This document shows positions 26,132 through 34,874 of a DNA stretch of 64,000 nt, one piece after another; positions within the stretch are counted from its first letter, which is position 1, and each line of letters begins with the position of its first letter. Under the pieces are notes generated by a model. The model did no database searches. It saw only the letters and a program-made list of their open reading frames with translations, and was not told the DNA's origin. The DNA is from Candidatus Rifleibacteriota bacterium (GTDB lineage: Bacteria > Muiribacteriota > Ozemobacteria > Ozemobacterales > Ozemobacteraceae): positions 62,001 through 126,000 of the forward strand of contig JADFXM010000011.1 of NCBI GenBank assembly GCA_015233565.1, in the 5' to 3' direction. The translations under genes were made by a program, and so were the position numbers.

Positions 26132-26290
26132 ACTAGTATGACGTTTCCAAAATACCGTTACATAATCAGCCAGTACATAAATTTTGATTTGGCATGGGGA
26201 AATTGTTATGTTTTCAGATTCTAGATTTACTGTACATCAGCCACTTTTGGTAGTTTTATTGCTATGTTATTCTGGAAACGCACTACTAGT
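26132..26290. mobile_element. 159-bp MITE-like element with 23-bp inverted ends
   Basis: The left end ACTAGTATGACGTTTCC (26132-26148) and continuing AAAATA is repeated in inverted form at the right end (TATTC through ACTAGT, 26268-26290) with about four mismatches in 23 positions. Both outer edges read ACTAGT. The interior is non-coding. The ends differ from those of the other small elements in the window, so this is a separate family. Confidence 0.55.
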
Positions 26291-26352
26291 CACTTGAAAA
26301 CGAAAATTCTCTTTGCCCAGAACCTTTCACCGTCTTTAGTTGCTTGGAAATA

Positions 26353-29300
26353 TTAAGCTCCGGTTTCGTTAGGGTCGTTGTGCTTCAGGATGAATTGTAC
26401 CAGCCCGGTCTTGATTCTTGCATTGGAACCGGCCAAATAGTCAGTAATCACTCCTAAAAATTGCGCATCACTTAAAGCATCCAAAGCTTGTATTGTTTCA
26501 TTGCGAACTCGATTATCCTTGTCGGTCAAATACTCTGCAATTGTCGGAAAAAGTGAGTAGTCGAGCGATTTTCCCATAAGATAAATAATTCGGGATTTTA
26601 CCAAACCGTCTTTTTCAATGGCAAGTAAGTTTTTCAAATGATCAACTGCCAGCTTGGGATTAATCTTTTCAATAAGATTCAAGTGTTTTGTTTTTTCTTC
26701 GGAACTCTTTTCAGCCCAACAAACAAAGCCGGCTGAAATAATTTGTTTAGCTTCAGGACTATCTGCAGTTAGGAATATGAATTCAGCTTTTTTAATGCCA
26801 TTATCCATCAAATCTTCCCGACTGGGAAAAACTTCACGACCGATTGGCATTTCTTTTCTTTCTACCAGGGAGGTGGACATTCCCTTTGAGGCTGATGCAG
26901 TTGCTGCAGAGGGTTCGGTTCTTGATGTGGAAGCTGAGTTTGAGGAAAGTTTTGAATCGATTGCAGGGGCTGATTTTAATTCAGGCCCTTTAAATTCAGA
27001 AGGGAATTCTGAGTCCTGGCCAAGGTCAGATGTTGATGCGGAAAATTCAGAAAGCTCTTGTTTGAGTTTGCTGGACTCAATTTCGCTTTCGCGGAGTTTG
27101 TTCTTAGCTTCGTCCAATTTTTTTGTCAATCCCGCAAAATCGTCATCTTTTTGCTTTAAAGCGGTTTTAAGCTTTTTTTCTTCCTGCTCGTATGTTTCAA
27201 GTCTGTTTTTGTATTCCCTTATCAGATCGGCAGACCTATTCTCTGACTCGCTGACAGGGCTTTGTTTTGAAACTGGGGGCTGAAAAACCTTCCCCAACTC
27301 TTGCTTAGGTTTTTTAGACTCTTTTTCAATTTTTAACAGTTTTTCTTGTAGCTCAACCAGAGCACTGGCCTGTTTGGAGGATTCTTGATCTTTAAGCTTG
27401 ATTTGTTCACGGAGTTCATGGTTTTCCTGCGTTAATTTTCCGATTCTCTCATCGTGTGCTTTAATCAATTCTGCAACTTTTTGATCCATTTCAGAATCAG
27501 GAACCTGGGAAAGTGACAACTCTTCTTCTTTTTTGACCAGTTCCTGTCTAAGTTTTCCGGACTCAATTTCATTTTCAGTTAACTTTGCTTTGAAAGAAGA
27601 TAGTTCCGAAGCTTGTTTCGCTAATTCCTCTTCTTTCTGCTTAATTGTTTCTTTTAACTTTTTTTCTTCTTCGACATAAACTTCAAGTCTCTCTTCATGT
27701 TCTTTGATAAGCTGTTCCCGTTTATCTTCCATTTCAAGAGCTGAAACCTGCTTAATAGCCAATTCGTCTTCTTTCTTTTTTAGCTCTTTATTTCTCTTAA
27801 CCAGTTCATCAGAAAGTTTTTGAAGTTCGTCTTCATTTTCGAAAAGTTTCTTTTTGGCTTCTGACAATTTTTCATTTAGTTGGGAAATCTCTTCATTTCG
27901 GGATTTGATTTCTTCTTTTAGTAATCCATCGTCTTGGGTGAAGTTTTCCAGAGTTTGTTCATATTTTTTCGTCAGTTCTGCATTCTTTTTCTCTAATTCT
28001 CTTACAACTTCACTACTATCAGCTAACTTCTTCTCTCTCTTTTGAATTTCATTGTTTTTGCTTTCACTCTCTTCTTTAGCGGTTGCAAGTTCGCTATTCC
28101 TGCTTTCGATTTCTGCCCGAGCATTAGTGAGTTCATTATTCTTGTTTTCAATCTCTTCTTTAGTGGTCGCGAGTTCGCTATTTTTGCTTTCGATCTCTGC
28201 CTGAGCGTTGGTGAGTTCGTGATTTTTGTTTTCAAACTCTTCTCGTGCAGCAGTGAGTTCGTGATTTTTGCTTTCAATCTCTTCTTTAGCAGTAGCAAGT
28301 TCGCTATTTTTGCTTTCGATCTCTGCCCGAGTATTCGTGAGTTCGTTATTCTTGCTTTCAATTTCTTCTTTAGTGGTCGCGAGTTCGCTATTTTTGCTCT
28401 CAATCTCTGCCTGAGCGTTAGTGAGTTCGTGACTTTTGTTTTCAATCTCTTCTCGCGCAGTGGAAAGTTCGCTATTCTTGCTTTCTATTTCTGCCTGAGC
28501 GTTAGTGAGTTCATTACTTTTGCTTTCAATCTCTTCTCGTGCAGTGGAAAGCTCGCTATTCTTGCTCTCGATCTCTGCCAGAGCATTTGTGAGTTCGTTG
28601 CTTTTGCTTTCAATCTCTTCTTTAGCGGTAGCGAGTTCGCTATTTTTGCTTTCGATCTCTGCCCGAGTATTCGTGAGTTCGTTGTTCTTACTTTCAATTT
28701 CTTCTCTAGCTGAAGCGAGTTCGTTACTCTTACTCCCGATTTCTGACAGTGAACTGGTGAGTTCGTTGCTCTTGTTCTCGATTTCTGTCAGTGCGGAAGC
28801 GAGTTCACTATTCTTATTCTCTATCTCCGTTCGTGCGTTTGTGAGTTCGTTGTTTCTGGTCTCAATCTCTTCTCGAGCATTCCTGAGTTCGCTTTCCTTG
28901 AACTCAAGTTTTTCAGAGAGTTTCTGCAATTTGTCTTTATGCTCGGAAAGCTTGCTGCCTGTACCAGATAATTCCTCCGTCAGCCGGGAAATTTCTTCAT
29001 TTTTACTATTTATTTCTTCTTCGTGAACTTCATGATCATGTTTGCTGTTTTCCTGAAGTTGCTCATGTTCCTTGATCAGATCAGCATTCTGCTCTTTTAA
29101 CTCTACTATCACCTGGCGGTTGTTTTCTAATTCCTTTTCCAGTCTTTTAAGCTCTTCATTCTTCTTTTTGACTTCGTCACTTTTCTTAGTGATCTCTTGA
29201 TTAAGCTTGGTTAGCTCTTTTTCATTCACGACAATAGAATTTTTTGCATGGGAAAGTTCATCTTTCAATCTGGAAATTTCATCAGTTTTTGAATTAATTT

Positions 29301-31587
29301 CCTCATTATGCCGCTCGGTATCTCGGTTGTGATTCTCCTGGGTTTTCTCCAGTTCGCTCATCAGGTCGGCATTTTGCTCTTTTAGTTCATTACCAGCCTG
29401 GCGATTGGTTGCCAGTTCTTTTTCCTGCTTTTTAAATTCATCATTTCTCTTCTTAAGTTCATCAATCTTCTTTTTAAGCTCATCATTCTTTTTGGATAGC
29501 TCCAGACTAAGTTTGGTGACTTCATTTTCACTACCCGAAAGTTTTCCTTTGGTTTCTGATAATTCCTCATTCAGTTTGGAAATTTCATCATTTTTAGCGG
29601 AAGTTTCATCTTTCAGCCGTTCAACATCATGATCGTAACTTTCCTGCAGTTTTTCGTGGGATTTGGTTAGCTCAGTATATCTTCTTTCCATTTCAAGAGA
29701 GGTTTTTCGGAGAGTTGCCAAGTCTTTTTCCAGCTTCTTAAAATCATCGATTCTTCTCTTAAGCTCCTCACCTCTCTTTGCAAGTTCTTGGTTAAGAGTC
29801 TTTAAGTTATCTTCCTTTTCAGAAAGTTTCTCATTAGTTTCAATTAATTTTCCAGTCAGTTGAGAAACTTCATCGCTCCAAGTGTTGACCTCTTCTTTGT
29901 GTTGCTCAACCTCTTGCTGATATTTTTCCTGAAGCTGCTCTTTTTCGTTAGTTAGCTCTTCTTTCTTTTTCTCAAGCTCGCTAAGAGATTTTTTGGTGCT
30001 TGCTAACTCAGCATCTTTCTTTTTCAGTTCTTCATTTCTTTTAGTAAGTTCTTTGGTGAGTTTTTTGGACTCATTTTCGCTGTCAGATAATTTCGCCTTT
30101 GTTTCAGACAGTTCCCCTGAAATTTCCAAATTTTCTTCAACTTTGGATTGTATCTCTTCTTTAAGGTTGGCTACTTCCTGTTGAAAATTTTCCAGTTTCT
30201 CTTCCCGCTCTTTCAACTGATCAGCTTGGACTGACACCTGTTTTTCCAGTGCAGAAACGGTTTTTCGGCTATCGGCCAATTCGTCTTCTCTCTTTTTCAG
30301 ATCCTCACTTCTTTTAGTCAGCTCTTTATTTAGTCTTTTTGACTCATTCTCACTTGAAGACAGCTTTACATTCGTTTCAGACAATTCCTCGGAAAGCCTG
30401 GAAATTTCTTCATCTTTGGATTTATTTTCCTGCTCCAGTCCTTCAATTTCCTTGTGAGAATTTGCCAGTTTTTCTTGATGGTCTATTGTCTGGTCAGCAA
30501 CTTTCTTTTCGAGCTCAATAACAACTTCATTGCTCTTTGCCAGCTCCTCTTCACTCTTTTTCAGTTCATCCTTTTTCTTTTTTAATTCTTCGTTTCTAAC
30601 TTTAAGCTCTTCTTTTAATTCTTCTTTTTGTTTTTTAAATTCATTTTCGTTTTCAGAAAGCTTTTCTTTTGTTTGAGTCAATTCATCTGAAAGCTTGGAG
30701 TACTCGTCATCCTGGGTTTTGACTTTTTCTTCAAATTCCTCGATTTTATTCGATAATGAATTCAGCTGCTTTTCCTGATCTTTAATTTGGTTAGTTTGCT
30801 TTTTATCAAGCTCTGAAGCTGATTGTTTGCTGGTCGCAAATTCTTCCTCAAGATTTTTCAGTTCTTCAGTTTTTTTCTCAAGATTATCAGACAGTTTTAT
30901 ATAATCATTTTCATTCTGACTTAGCTTTTCTTTCAAGTCGGAAATCTTATTCTTTGCTTCGGATAATTCATTTACGATGCGGACGTTTTCTTCTTCCTGG
31001 GATTTCAGTTCATCCTTTAATTGCTTTTCTTCCTGTTCGTAAACTCCGAGTTTTTGTTCATGTTCTTTCACCAGTTCAGCTTTTTTGGATTCTACTTCCA
31101 GGGCAGGTAACAAGGTTTTCCGAATGTTGACAATACGAGAAAGAATGTCATCTTTCTCTTCTTTCACCGATACTTCAGCAGTTTTTAATTTCAGCTCCCG
31201 ATGTTCAAGAGCACGTTTTACAGTTCTGCTGACTCTCTCATATTCCACTGGTTTGAGAATGAAGTCATAGGCCCCGTCTTTGACTGCTTCCACAGCAGAA
31301 TCGACTGTGCCATGACCGGTGATAAGTACTACTTCGATTTGAGGATTATATTCCTTGATTTTCCTTAGAAGGTCGTGCCCGCTCATTCCTGGCATTCGAA
31401 GGTCGCTCAATACGATCTGAATGTCTTCCTTCTGAAGTATTTCCCATGCTTCCTCACCACTTAATGCGGTGGAAATGTCATAGTCAAAATCGCTGAGAAT
31501 ATCTTGAACAGCTAATAGAATAATACCCTCATCGTCAACAATAAGGATGTGATCTCGTTTTTGCATTTGAGAATTCTCGTTCGCCAT
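26353..31587 (-). CDS. Giant receiver/coiled-coil/HEAT-like protein (1744 residues)
   Basis: A very long protein of three parts. Residues about 10-130 are an intact CheY-like receiver (VDDEG, phosphoacceptor D in VLSDLRMPGMS, T in LITGHG, K in ILKPVE). About 140-1530 are near-continuous coiled coil rich in Glu, Lys, Ser and Leu; within it 20 tandem 14-residue units (xELxxAxxEIExKx) are encoded at about 28054-28893. After a Ser/Thr-rich linker, residues about 1590-1744 form alpha-helical repeats of HEAT type (LLAIEKDGLVKSRIIYLMG, DNRVRNETIQALDALSD). A fully extended coil of this size would span on the order of 200 nm. The design suggests a phosphorylation-controlled scaffold or tether. It starts five bases after the upstream degenerate-receiver gene and is probably translationally coupled to it. 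Confidence 0.85.
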   Translation of the reverse strand: MANENSQMQKRDHILIVDDEGIILLAVQDILSDFDYDISTALSGEEAWEILQKEDIQIVLSDLRMPGMSGHDLLRKIKEYNPQIEVVLITGHGTVDSAVEAVKDGAYDFILKPVEYERVSRTVKRALEHRELKLKTAEVSVKEEKDDILSRIVNIRKTLLPALEVESKKAELVKEHEQKLGVYEQEEKQLKDELKSQEEENVRIVNELSEAKNKISDLKEKLSQNENDYIKLSDNLEKKTEELKNLEEEFATSKQSASELDKKQTNQIKDQEKQLNSLSNKIEEFEEKVKTQDDEYSKLSDELTQTKEKLSENENEFKKQKEELKEELKVRNEELKKKKDELKKSEEELAKSNEVVIELEKKVADQTIDHQEKLANSHKEIEGLEQENKSKDEEISRLSEELSETNVKLSSSENESKRLNKELTKRSEDLKKREDELADSRKTVSALEKQVSVQADQLKEREEKLENFQQEVANLKEEIQSKVEENLEISGELSETKAKLSDSENESKKLTKELTKRNEELKKKDAELASTKKSLSELEKKKEELTNEKEQLQEKYQQEVEQHKEEVNTWSDEVSQLTGKLIETNEKLSEKEDNLKTLNQELAKRGEELKRRIDDFKKLEKDLATLRKTSLEMERRYTELTKSHEKLQESYDHDVERLKDETSAKNDEISKLNEELSETKGKLSGSENEVTKLSLELSKKNDELKKKIDELKKRNDEFKKQEKELATNRQAGNELKEQNADLMSELEKTQENHNRDTERHNEEINSKTDEISRLKDELSHAKNSIVVNEKELTKLNQEITKKSDEVKKKNEELKRLEKELENNRQVIVELKEQNADLIKEHEQLQENSKHDHEVHEEEINSKNEEISRLTEELSGTGSKLSEHKDKLQKLSEKLEFKESELRNAREEIETRNNELTNARTEIENKNSELASALTEIENKSNELTSSLSEIGSKSNELASAREEIESKNNELTNTRAEIESKNSELATAKEEIESKSNELTNALAEIESKNSELSTAREEIESKSNELTNAQAEIESKNSELSTAREEIENKSHELTNAQAEIESKNSELATTKEEIESKNNELTNTRAEIESKNSELATAKEEIESKNHELTAAREEFENKNHELTNAQAEIESKNSELATTKEEIENKNNELTNARAEIESRNSELATAKEESESKNNEIQKREKKLADSSEVVRELEKKNAELTKKYEQTLENFTQDDGLLKEEIKSRNEEISQLNEKLSEAKKKLFENEDELQKLSDELVKRNKELKKKEDELAIKQVSALEMEDKREQLIKEHEERLEVYVEEEKKLKETIKQKEEELAKQASELSSFKAKLTENEIESGKLRQELVKKEEELSLSQVPDSEMDQKVAELIKAHDERIGKLTQENHELREQIKLKDQESSKQASALVELQEKLLKIEKESKKPKQELGKVFQPPVSKQSPVSESENRSADLIREYKNRLETYEQEEKKLKTALKQKDDDFAGLTKKLDEAKNKLRESEIESSKLKQELSEFSASTSDLGQDSEFPSEFKGPELKSAPAIDSKLSSNSASTSRTEPSAATASASKGMSTSLVERKEMPIGREVFPSREDLMDNGIKKAEFIFLTADSPEAKQIISAGFVCWAEKSSEEKTKHLNLIEKINPKLAVDHLKNLLAIEKDGLVKSRIIYLMGKSLDYSLFPTIAEYLTDKDNRVRNETIQALDALSDAQFLGVITDYLAGSNARIKTGLVQFILKHNDPNETGA
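28054..28893 (-). repeat. 42-bp tandem repeat, 20 units, inside the giant coiled-coil gene
   Basis: The DNA repeats every 42 bases and encodes 14-residue (two-heptad) units: alternately SELATAKEEIESKN-like and NELTNAQAEIESKN-like. Because the two types mostly alternate, a higher-order 84-base period is also visible. Units near the edges are more diverged. Such arrays can change length by recombination or slippage. Confidence 0.85.
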
Positions 31588-31592
31588 TATTT

Positions 31593-32264
31593 TTACAATG
31601 CCTGCTCTATTTCATTTACGACTTTTAAAACCGACTCATACTTTTCTTCGGCTTCCTGAAGCTTCTTTGTCATTGCGCTCAACTCAGCTTTTGATGTGCC
31701 TATCTCTTCTTTTAGTTTTCCGTTTTCCCAACGAAGTTGTTCATTCTCTCCACGCAAATCTTTTATCTGCTGCCTATCATGTTCAATTTCTGCCAGCAAC
31801 TTCTTCAGCTCTTCAATTCGCGATAAAATTCCCTTTTTTTCATTAACCAGACCACCGGCTTTAATTCCATGGACTAGCCCTTGATGTTCAACGGTTTTGA
31901 GGAATAATACTTTCAACTGACTGGGATTGATCGGCTCAGTCAGGCTTTCATAAGCGCCTTCTTTAATCGCCAATTCGGCTTCCTTATACTCAGCCAGAGA
32001 AGCAAGACAAAGGACTTCAACTTCCGGAAAATCATTTTTTAGGAGGAAAATGAATTTGGGAGCACCTTGTAATAGCAGGGACGCTTTGGCTACTAATATG
32101 TCAAATTTCTGCGTTTTAAGAATCTCAATTGCAACATTCTCATCGGCAGCTACTTTTATAGAAACCTCATCTGCCGCTAAAACCTTTTCGATTTCGCGTT
32201 CATATAATCCTGATTTTCCGACCAGGAGGATATTCTTTTTTTCCCTTTTGCTGGGGTTACTCAT
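31593..32264 (-). CDS. Degenerate receiver with C-terminal coiled coil
   Basis: A 223-residue protein whose first 120 residues have the receiver fold order but lack its chemistry: the acidic pair reads LVGKSG instead of VDD, the phosphoacceptor strand reads DILVAKASL with Ala where Asp is expected, the Thr/Ser position reads LCLAS and the Lys turn reads LTEPIN. Residues 145-223 are a coiled coil. It therefore cannot be phosphorylated in the normal way and probably acts as a protein-contact module or reads another ligand. Its stop lies five bases before the giant receiver/coiled-coil gene, implying the two products work together, perhaps as a heteromer through their coils. Confidence 0.75.
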   Translation of the reverse strand: MSNPSKREKKNILLVGKSGLYEREIEKVLAADEVSIKVAADENVAIEILKTQKFDILVAKASLLLQGAPKFIFLLKNDFPEVEVLCLASLAEYKEAELAIKEGAYESLTEPINPSQLKVLFLKTVEHQGLVHGIKAGGLVNEKKGILSRIEELKKLLAEIEHDRQQIKDLRGENEQLRWENGKLKEEIGTSKAELSAMTKKLQEAEEKYESVLKVVNEIEQAL

Positions 32265-32435
32265 GCTTATCCTCTGCCTTTCTCTATGTAAATTACATAG
32301 AAATCTACCAATCTCCTGAATAATTCAGGGGAAACTCAATACATAAAACATCAACTCGATATTTCGAGGAAAAAATCAACCAAATTTTCCCGAAATTGAG
32401 AGGATGTGAAGCTAACTTACAAACAAAACATCCCG

Positions 32436-32461
32436 CGGCCTTTGTTTATCATCAAAGGCCG
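32436..32461 (-). terminator. Terminator-like hairpin downstream of the 117-residue coiled-coil gene
   Basis: CGGCCTTTG (32436-32444) pairs perfectly with CAAAGGCCG (32453-32461). On the minus strand the stem is followed by CGGGATGTTTTGTTTG, a weak U-rich tract. It lies 80 bases after the stop of the minus-strand coiled-coil gene and before the degenerate-receiver gene, so it probably separates their transcripts. Confidence 0.5.
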
Positions 32462-32541
32462 TAGGACACTTTTGTTCCTCTTATTATCAGGAAGAAACAA
32501 TTCCCCAGGGCGAATCAATCGCTTGGTTCTTAACGGTTATC

Positions 32542-32895
32542 TCAAATTTCCAGGGCTTTCTTAATTTCTTCCATACTCCTCTTGGCGTCGGTTAATTCTT
32601 CTTCGAGCATTTTTATTCTGTCTTTGCTATCGGATACTTCTTTTTCAAGTCCTACGGTTTTCTTGATCGATTCATTCCGATAATTCTCGAATTCTAATTC
32701 CTTCTTGCCAAGGTTGTCCTGGAGGGTGTTACGAACATTCGAAAACTCCAATTCAGTTCTTGTAAGTTTGTCCTTGAGATCATTTCTTTCGACCGTCAGT
32801 TTCTGGATTTCCCCTTGAGCTACGGTCAGCTCTTCCTTCATCTTTTTAATGCCACCAAGGACATTTTCCTTTACATTTCCAACTACTTCTGACAT
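32542..32895 (-). CDS. Small coiled-coil protein
   Basis: A 117-residue protein, nearly all coiled coil (about 10-115), with heptads rich in Glu, Lys and Leu and no other motif. AAAGGAG is well placed before the ATG, so translation is likely. It is divergent from the coiled-coil gene at 33269, with about 370 bases of shared upstream DNA between. It resembles that neighbour in composition only. A function as a partner for the larger coiled-coil proteins of this block is plausible. Confidence 0.75.
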   Translation of the reverse strand: MSEVVGNVKENVLGGIKKMKEELTVAQGEIQKLTVERNDLKDKLTRTELEFSNVRNTLQDNLGKKELEFENYRNESIKKTVGLEKEVSDSKDRIKMLEEELTDAKRSMEEIKKALEI

Positions 32896-33268
32896 GTTAC
32901 TTCTCCTTTCGGCAGTTTGATTAAATTTTTTTAGCGTTGAATGATTGGTTTTTTTCCAATAAATTTACTATCGGTTTTTGCTTGTACGCTCAGGGGTCGG
33001 ATATGAACCCAGGCATCCTGAAAAAAAATTCCCCTCAAGTCGAAAAGATAATAGCAAATTTTATGTGAAAAGAAAACAACTCTTTTAACTTTCTGGCACA
33101 TTTTTTTTATTACGGAAAAACACCGTCAAACTGGCCTGTAGAGAGCGTTTGCGCCCCCACCCCTTACCCCGAAAAATTTAGTTAAATTATTGGGAAGATT
33201 TCGCCGATATCCTTGCAATCTTATCATTATTTGTGATAAGTTTAACCTTCGAATCAGGAGGTACTTAA
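32896..33268. promoter_or_regulatory. Divergent promoter region between two coiled-coil genes
   Basis: A gene-free, AT-rich stretch that must hold promoters for both the minus-strand gene ending at 32895 and the plus-strand gene at 33269. Strong ribosome sites occur at both ends (AAAGGAG on the minus strand, AGGAGG on the plus strand). A C-rich run near 33150-33170 interrupts the AT-rich sequence. No clear palindromic operator was seen. Confidence 0.5.
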
Positions 33269-33889
33269 ATGGCGCCTAAAGAGGTAAATACAAAAGTGGT
33301 TGAGGTTTCCACTGACCGGGAAACCATCATCAAGAAAATAAAAGAACTCAAGGAAGAACTTGAGAAAGTTGAAGCACAGAATAAATCTCTTGAGACAAAA
33401 TTGGATTCCCAGAAAGCTGAAATAGCTCTTGTACAAGATGAAAACTCCGCAATGATCGATCGATTGAGAAAGATCGATGAAGAAAAGGAGAAAATGGCTT
33501 TCTATGAATCTGAGTTTGCATTCCTTGAAGATGAGCGAAGGAATACCTTTAAGAAAATGTTGGAGCTTTCTAACACATTGCAAAAGCTTTCACTTACTAT
33601 TGAGGAATTGAACTATAAAGAGAAGGATGTTTCAGAAAAGCAGAAAATTCTTCAGGGAAGCCTCCAAAGACAACAGAATAACAATGAACGTCTCGAAGGC
33701 GAGCTTTTAGACTCCAAGAACCTGCTTCAAGCCATTAGAGAAGAAGCTGTTGGTTATATAAACAAGAAAAAAAACCTGACTGAAGAGTTGAAATCTCTTC
33801 AGACCAAGGAGTCTGAATTAGGGACCCTATATCAATCTATTAAAGAGATTGTGATGATTTCCAGGGGGCAACCACCTTTGAATCCTTAG
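33269..33889 (+). CDS. Coiled-coil protein
   Basis: A 206-residue, highly charged coiled-coil protein (about 15-195) with a short N-terminal polar segment. AGGAGG at the correct distance supports the ATG. The heptads are interrupted by short breaks near residues 70-85 and 155-160. There are no catalytic, membrane or metal-binding motifs. It is followed 57 bases later by another coiled-coil gene in the same direction, and with that gene and the HEAT-like one at 34875 probably forms a transcription unit for scaffold proteins. Confidence 0.8.
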   Translation: MAPKEVNTKVVEVSTDRETIIKKIKELKEELEKVEAQNKSLETKLDSQKAEIALVQDENSAMIDRLRKIDEEKEKMAFYESEFAFLEDERRNTFKKMLELSNTLQKLSLTIEELNYKEKDVSEKQKILQGSLQRQQNNNERLEGELLDSKNLLQAIREEAVGYINKKKNLTEELKSLQTKESELGTLYQSIKEIVMISRGQPPLNP

Positions 33890-33945
33890 AGCTTTACCGT
33901 AAATTCTAATGAAAATGGAATTCAAGAGATAGGAGTTAAGAACAG

Positions 33946-34548
33946 ATGAACGAAAAAGCCGATCAATCGTTACTTAGTGGAAAAAATGCTTTTGGAAAGA
34001 TAAACGATCTTAGGAAATTGCTTTTTTCTGCTCAAAAAGTCAAGGAAGCCTTGGAATCAGATATCAGGGAAGCAGATGGCAAGCTTTCTCAACTTAAAGA
34101 CGAGAATGTGAAATTGAAAGAAAAGTTGGAGAACCTTAGAGAGACCACTGCAGGCCTTGGAGAACCCGAGAAAGAAATTCAGACTCTCGAAGAGGAAAGA
34201 AGGAGCTCCAACCAGAAAGTTAGAAGTTTGATGTTGGATGTTAAAAATTCCAAAAACAAAATTCTTGAGTTGGAAACGGCTTTATCTCAGGAAGAAAAAG
34301 CAACTCAATTAATTCAGAGAGAAGTGGAGAACCTTGAGAAGAACTATTATTCCGTTTTGAAAAAAGAGAAAGATGATCTCGACAACAAGATCGATCAAGT
34401 AAATCAGGACAAGAACGAACTTCTTAAAGAAGTCAGAGAAATGGAAGCCAAGATCGAATCGTTGAAAGATGTCGAATCGACTTTGCAAGAAGTTTTCAAC
34501 GAGTTGTCCGATACTGTGTCAGAGGTAAAGACGGGCTTTTACAATTAA
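33946..34548 (+). CDS. Coiled-coil protein
   Basis: A 200-residue protein, coiled coil over about residues 18-180, ending in a short non-heptad tail (TVSEVKTGFYN). TAGGAG lies eleven bases before the ATG. The central segment EEERRSSNQKVRSLMLDVKN and onward looks like a spectrin-free, plain two-stranded coil. It has no enzyme motifs. It resembles its upstream neighbour in style and length but not in exact sequence; separate but related origin is possible. Confidence 0.8.
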   Translation: MNEKADQSLLSGKNAFGKINDLRKLLFSAQKVKEALESDIREADGKLSQLKDENVKLKEKLENLRETTAGLGEPEKEIQTLEEERRSSNQKVRSLMLDVKNSKNKILELETALSQEEKATQLIQREVENLEKNYYSVLKKEKDDLDNKIDQVNQDKNELLKEVREMEAKIESLKDVESTLQEVFNELSDTVSEVKTGFYN

Positions 34549-34874
34549 TTTTCCCCAAATTCAGCAAATGGACGAATTTTCATTGGAGAGACGAAGTGAG
34601 TAATGAAGACTAATGTATAGGGCTTAATTATTTTGCTAAGCTCACCAGGACAGTTTAAGCTTTTTGTTGGTGTTTTTAGGTTAAAATGATGATTTTACAG
34701 GGGTTTTATTTAGTGGGCGAAGTTAGCGATAATTAAGAGTTTTCAGGAAAGTGCTCTCTTTGCTGGAAAGAAATAACTGAGAATGTTTCGTTTAAAATAC
34801 GGTGGAACTTTAAAAAGTGGATTGACTGTTAGAGATTTACTAAACAGAAATAGAAAAACTAGGAGCAAGCATTT
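34549..34874. other. Intergenic stretch, nothing recognised
   Basis: About 325 bases of AT-rich DNA between two same-strand genes. I see no gene, strong hairpin or repeat; the right end has AGGAG ten bases before the next ATG, and a promoter for that gene may lie here. Confidence 0.4.

Larger units (their letters stand above)
25805..26352. other. Intergenic stretch with mobile-element remnants
   Basis: No gene is supported. Two elements occupy it: an IS21-like terminal remnant (25965-26055) and a small inverted-repeat element (26132-26290), each listed separately. It lies between convergent transcripts, a location where insertions are tolerated. Confidence 0.5.

Noticed and set aside
28054..28893. 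Possible CRISPR array because of regular repeats
   Set aside because: The repeats are contiguous 42-base coding units with no unique spacers and stay in frame within a coiled-coil protein.
28023..29026. Long open frames on the + strand opposite the giant coiled-coil gene
   Set aside because: They are the antisense image of the 42-bp repeat array (Ser/Leu/Phe-rich repetitive peptides) and have no start signals; the minus-strand gene has the receiver and HEAT ends.
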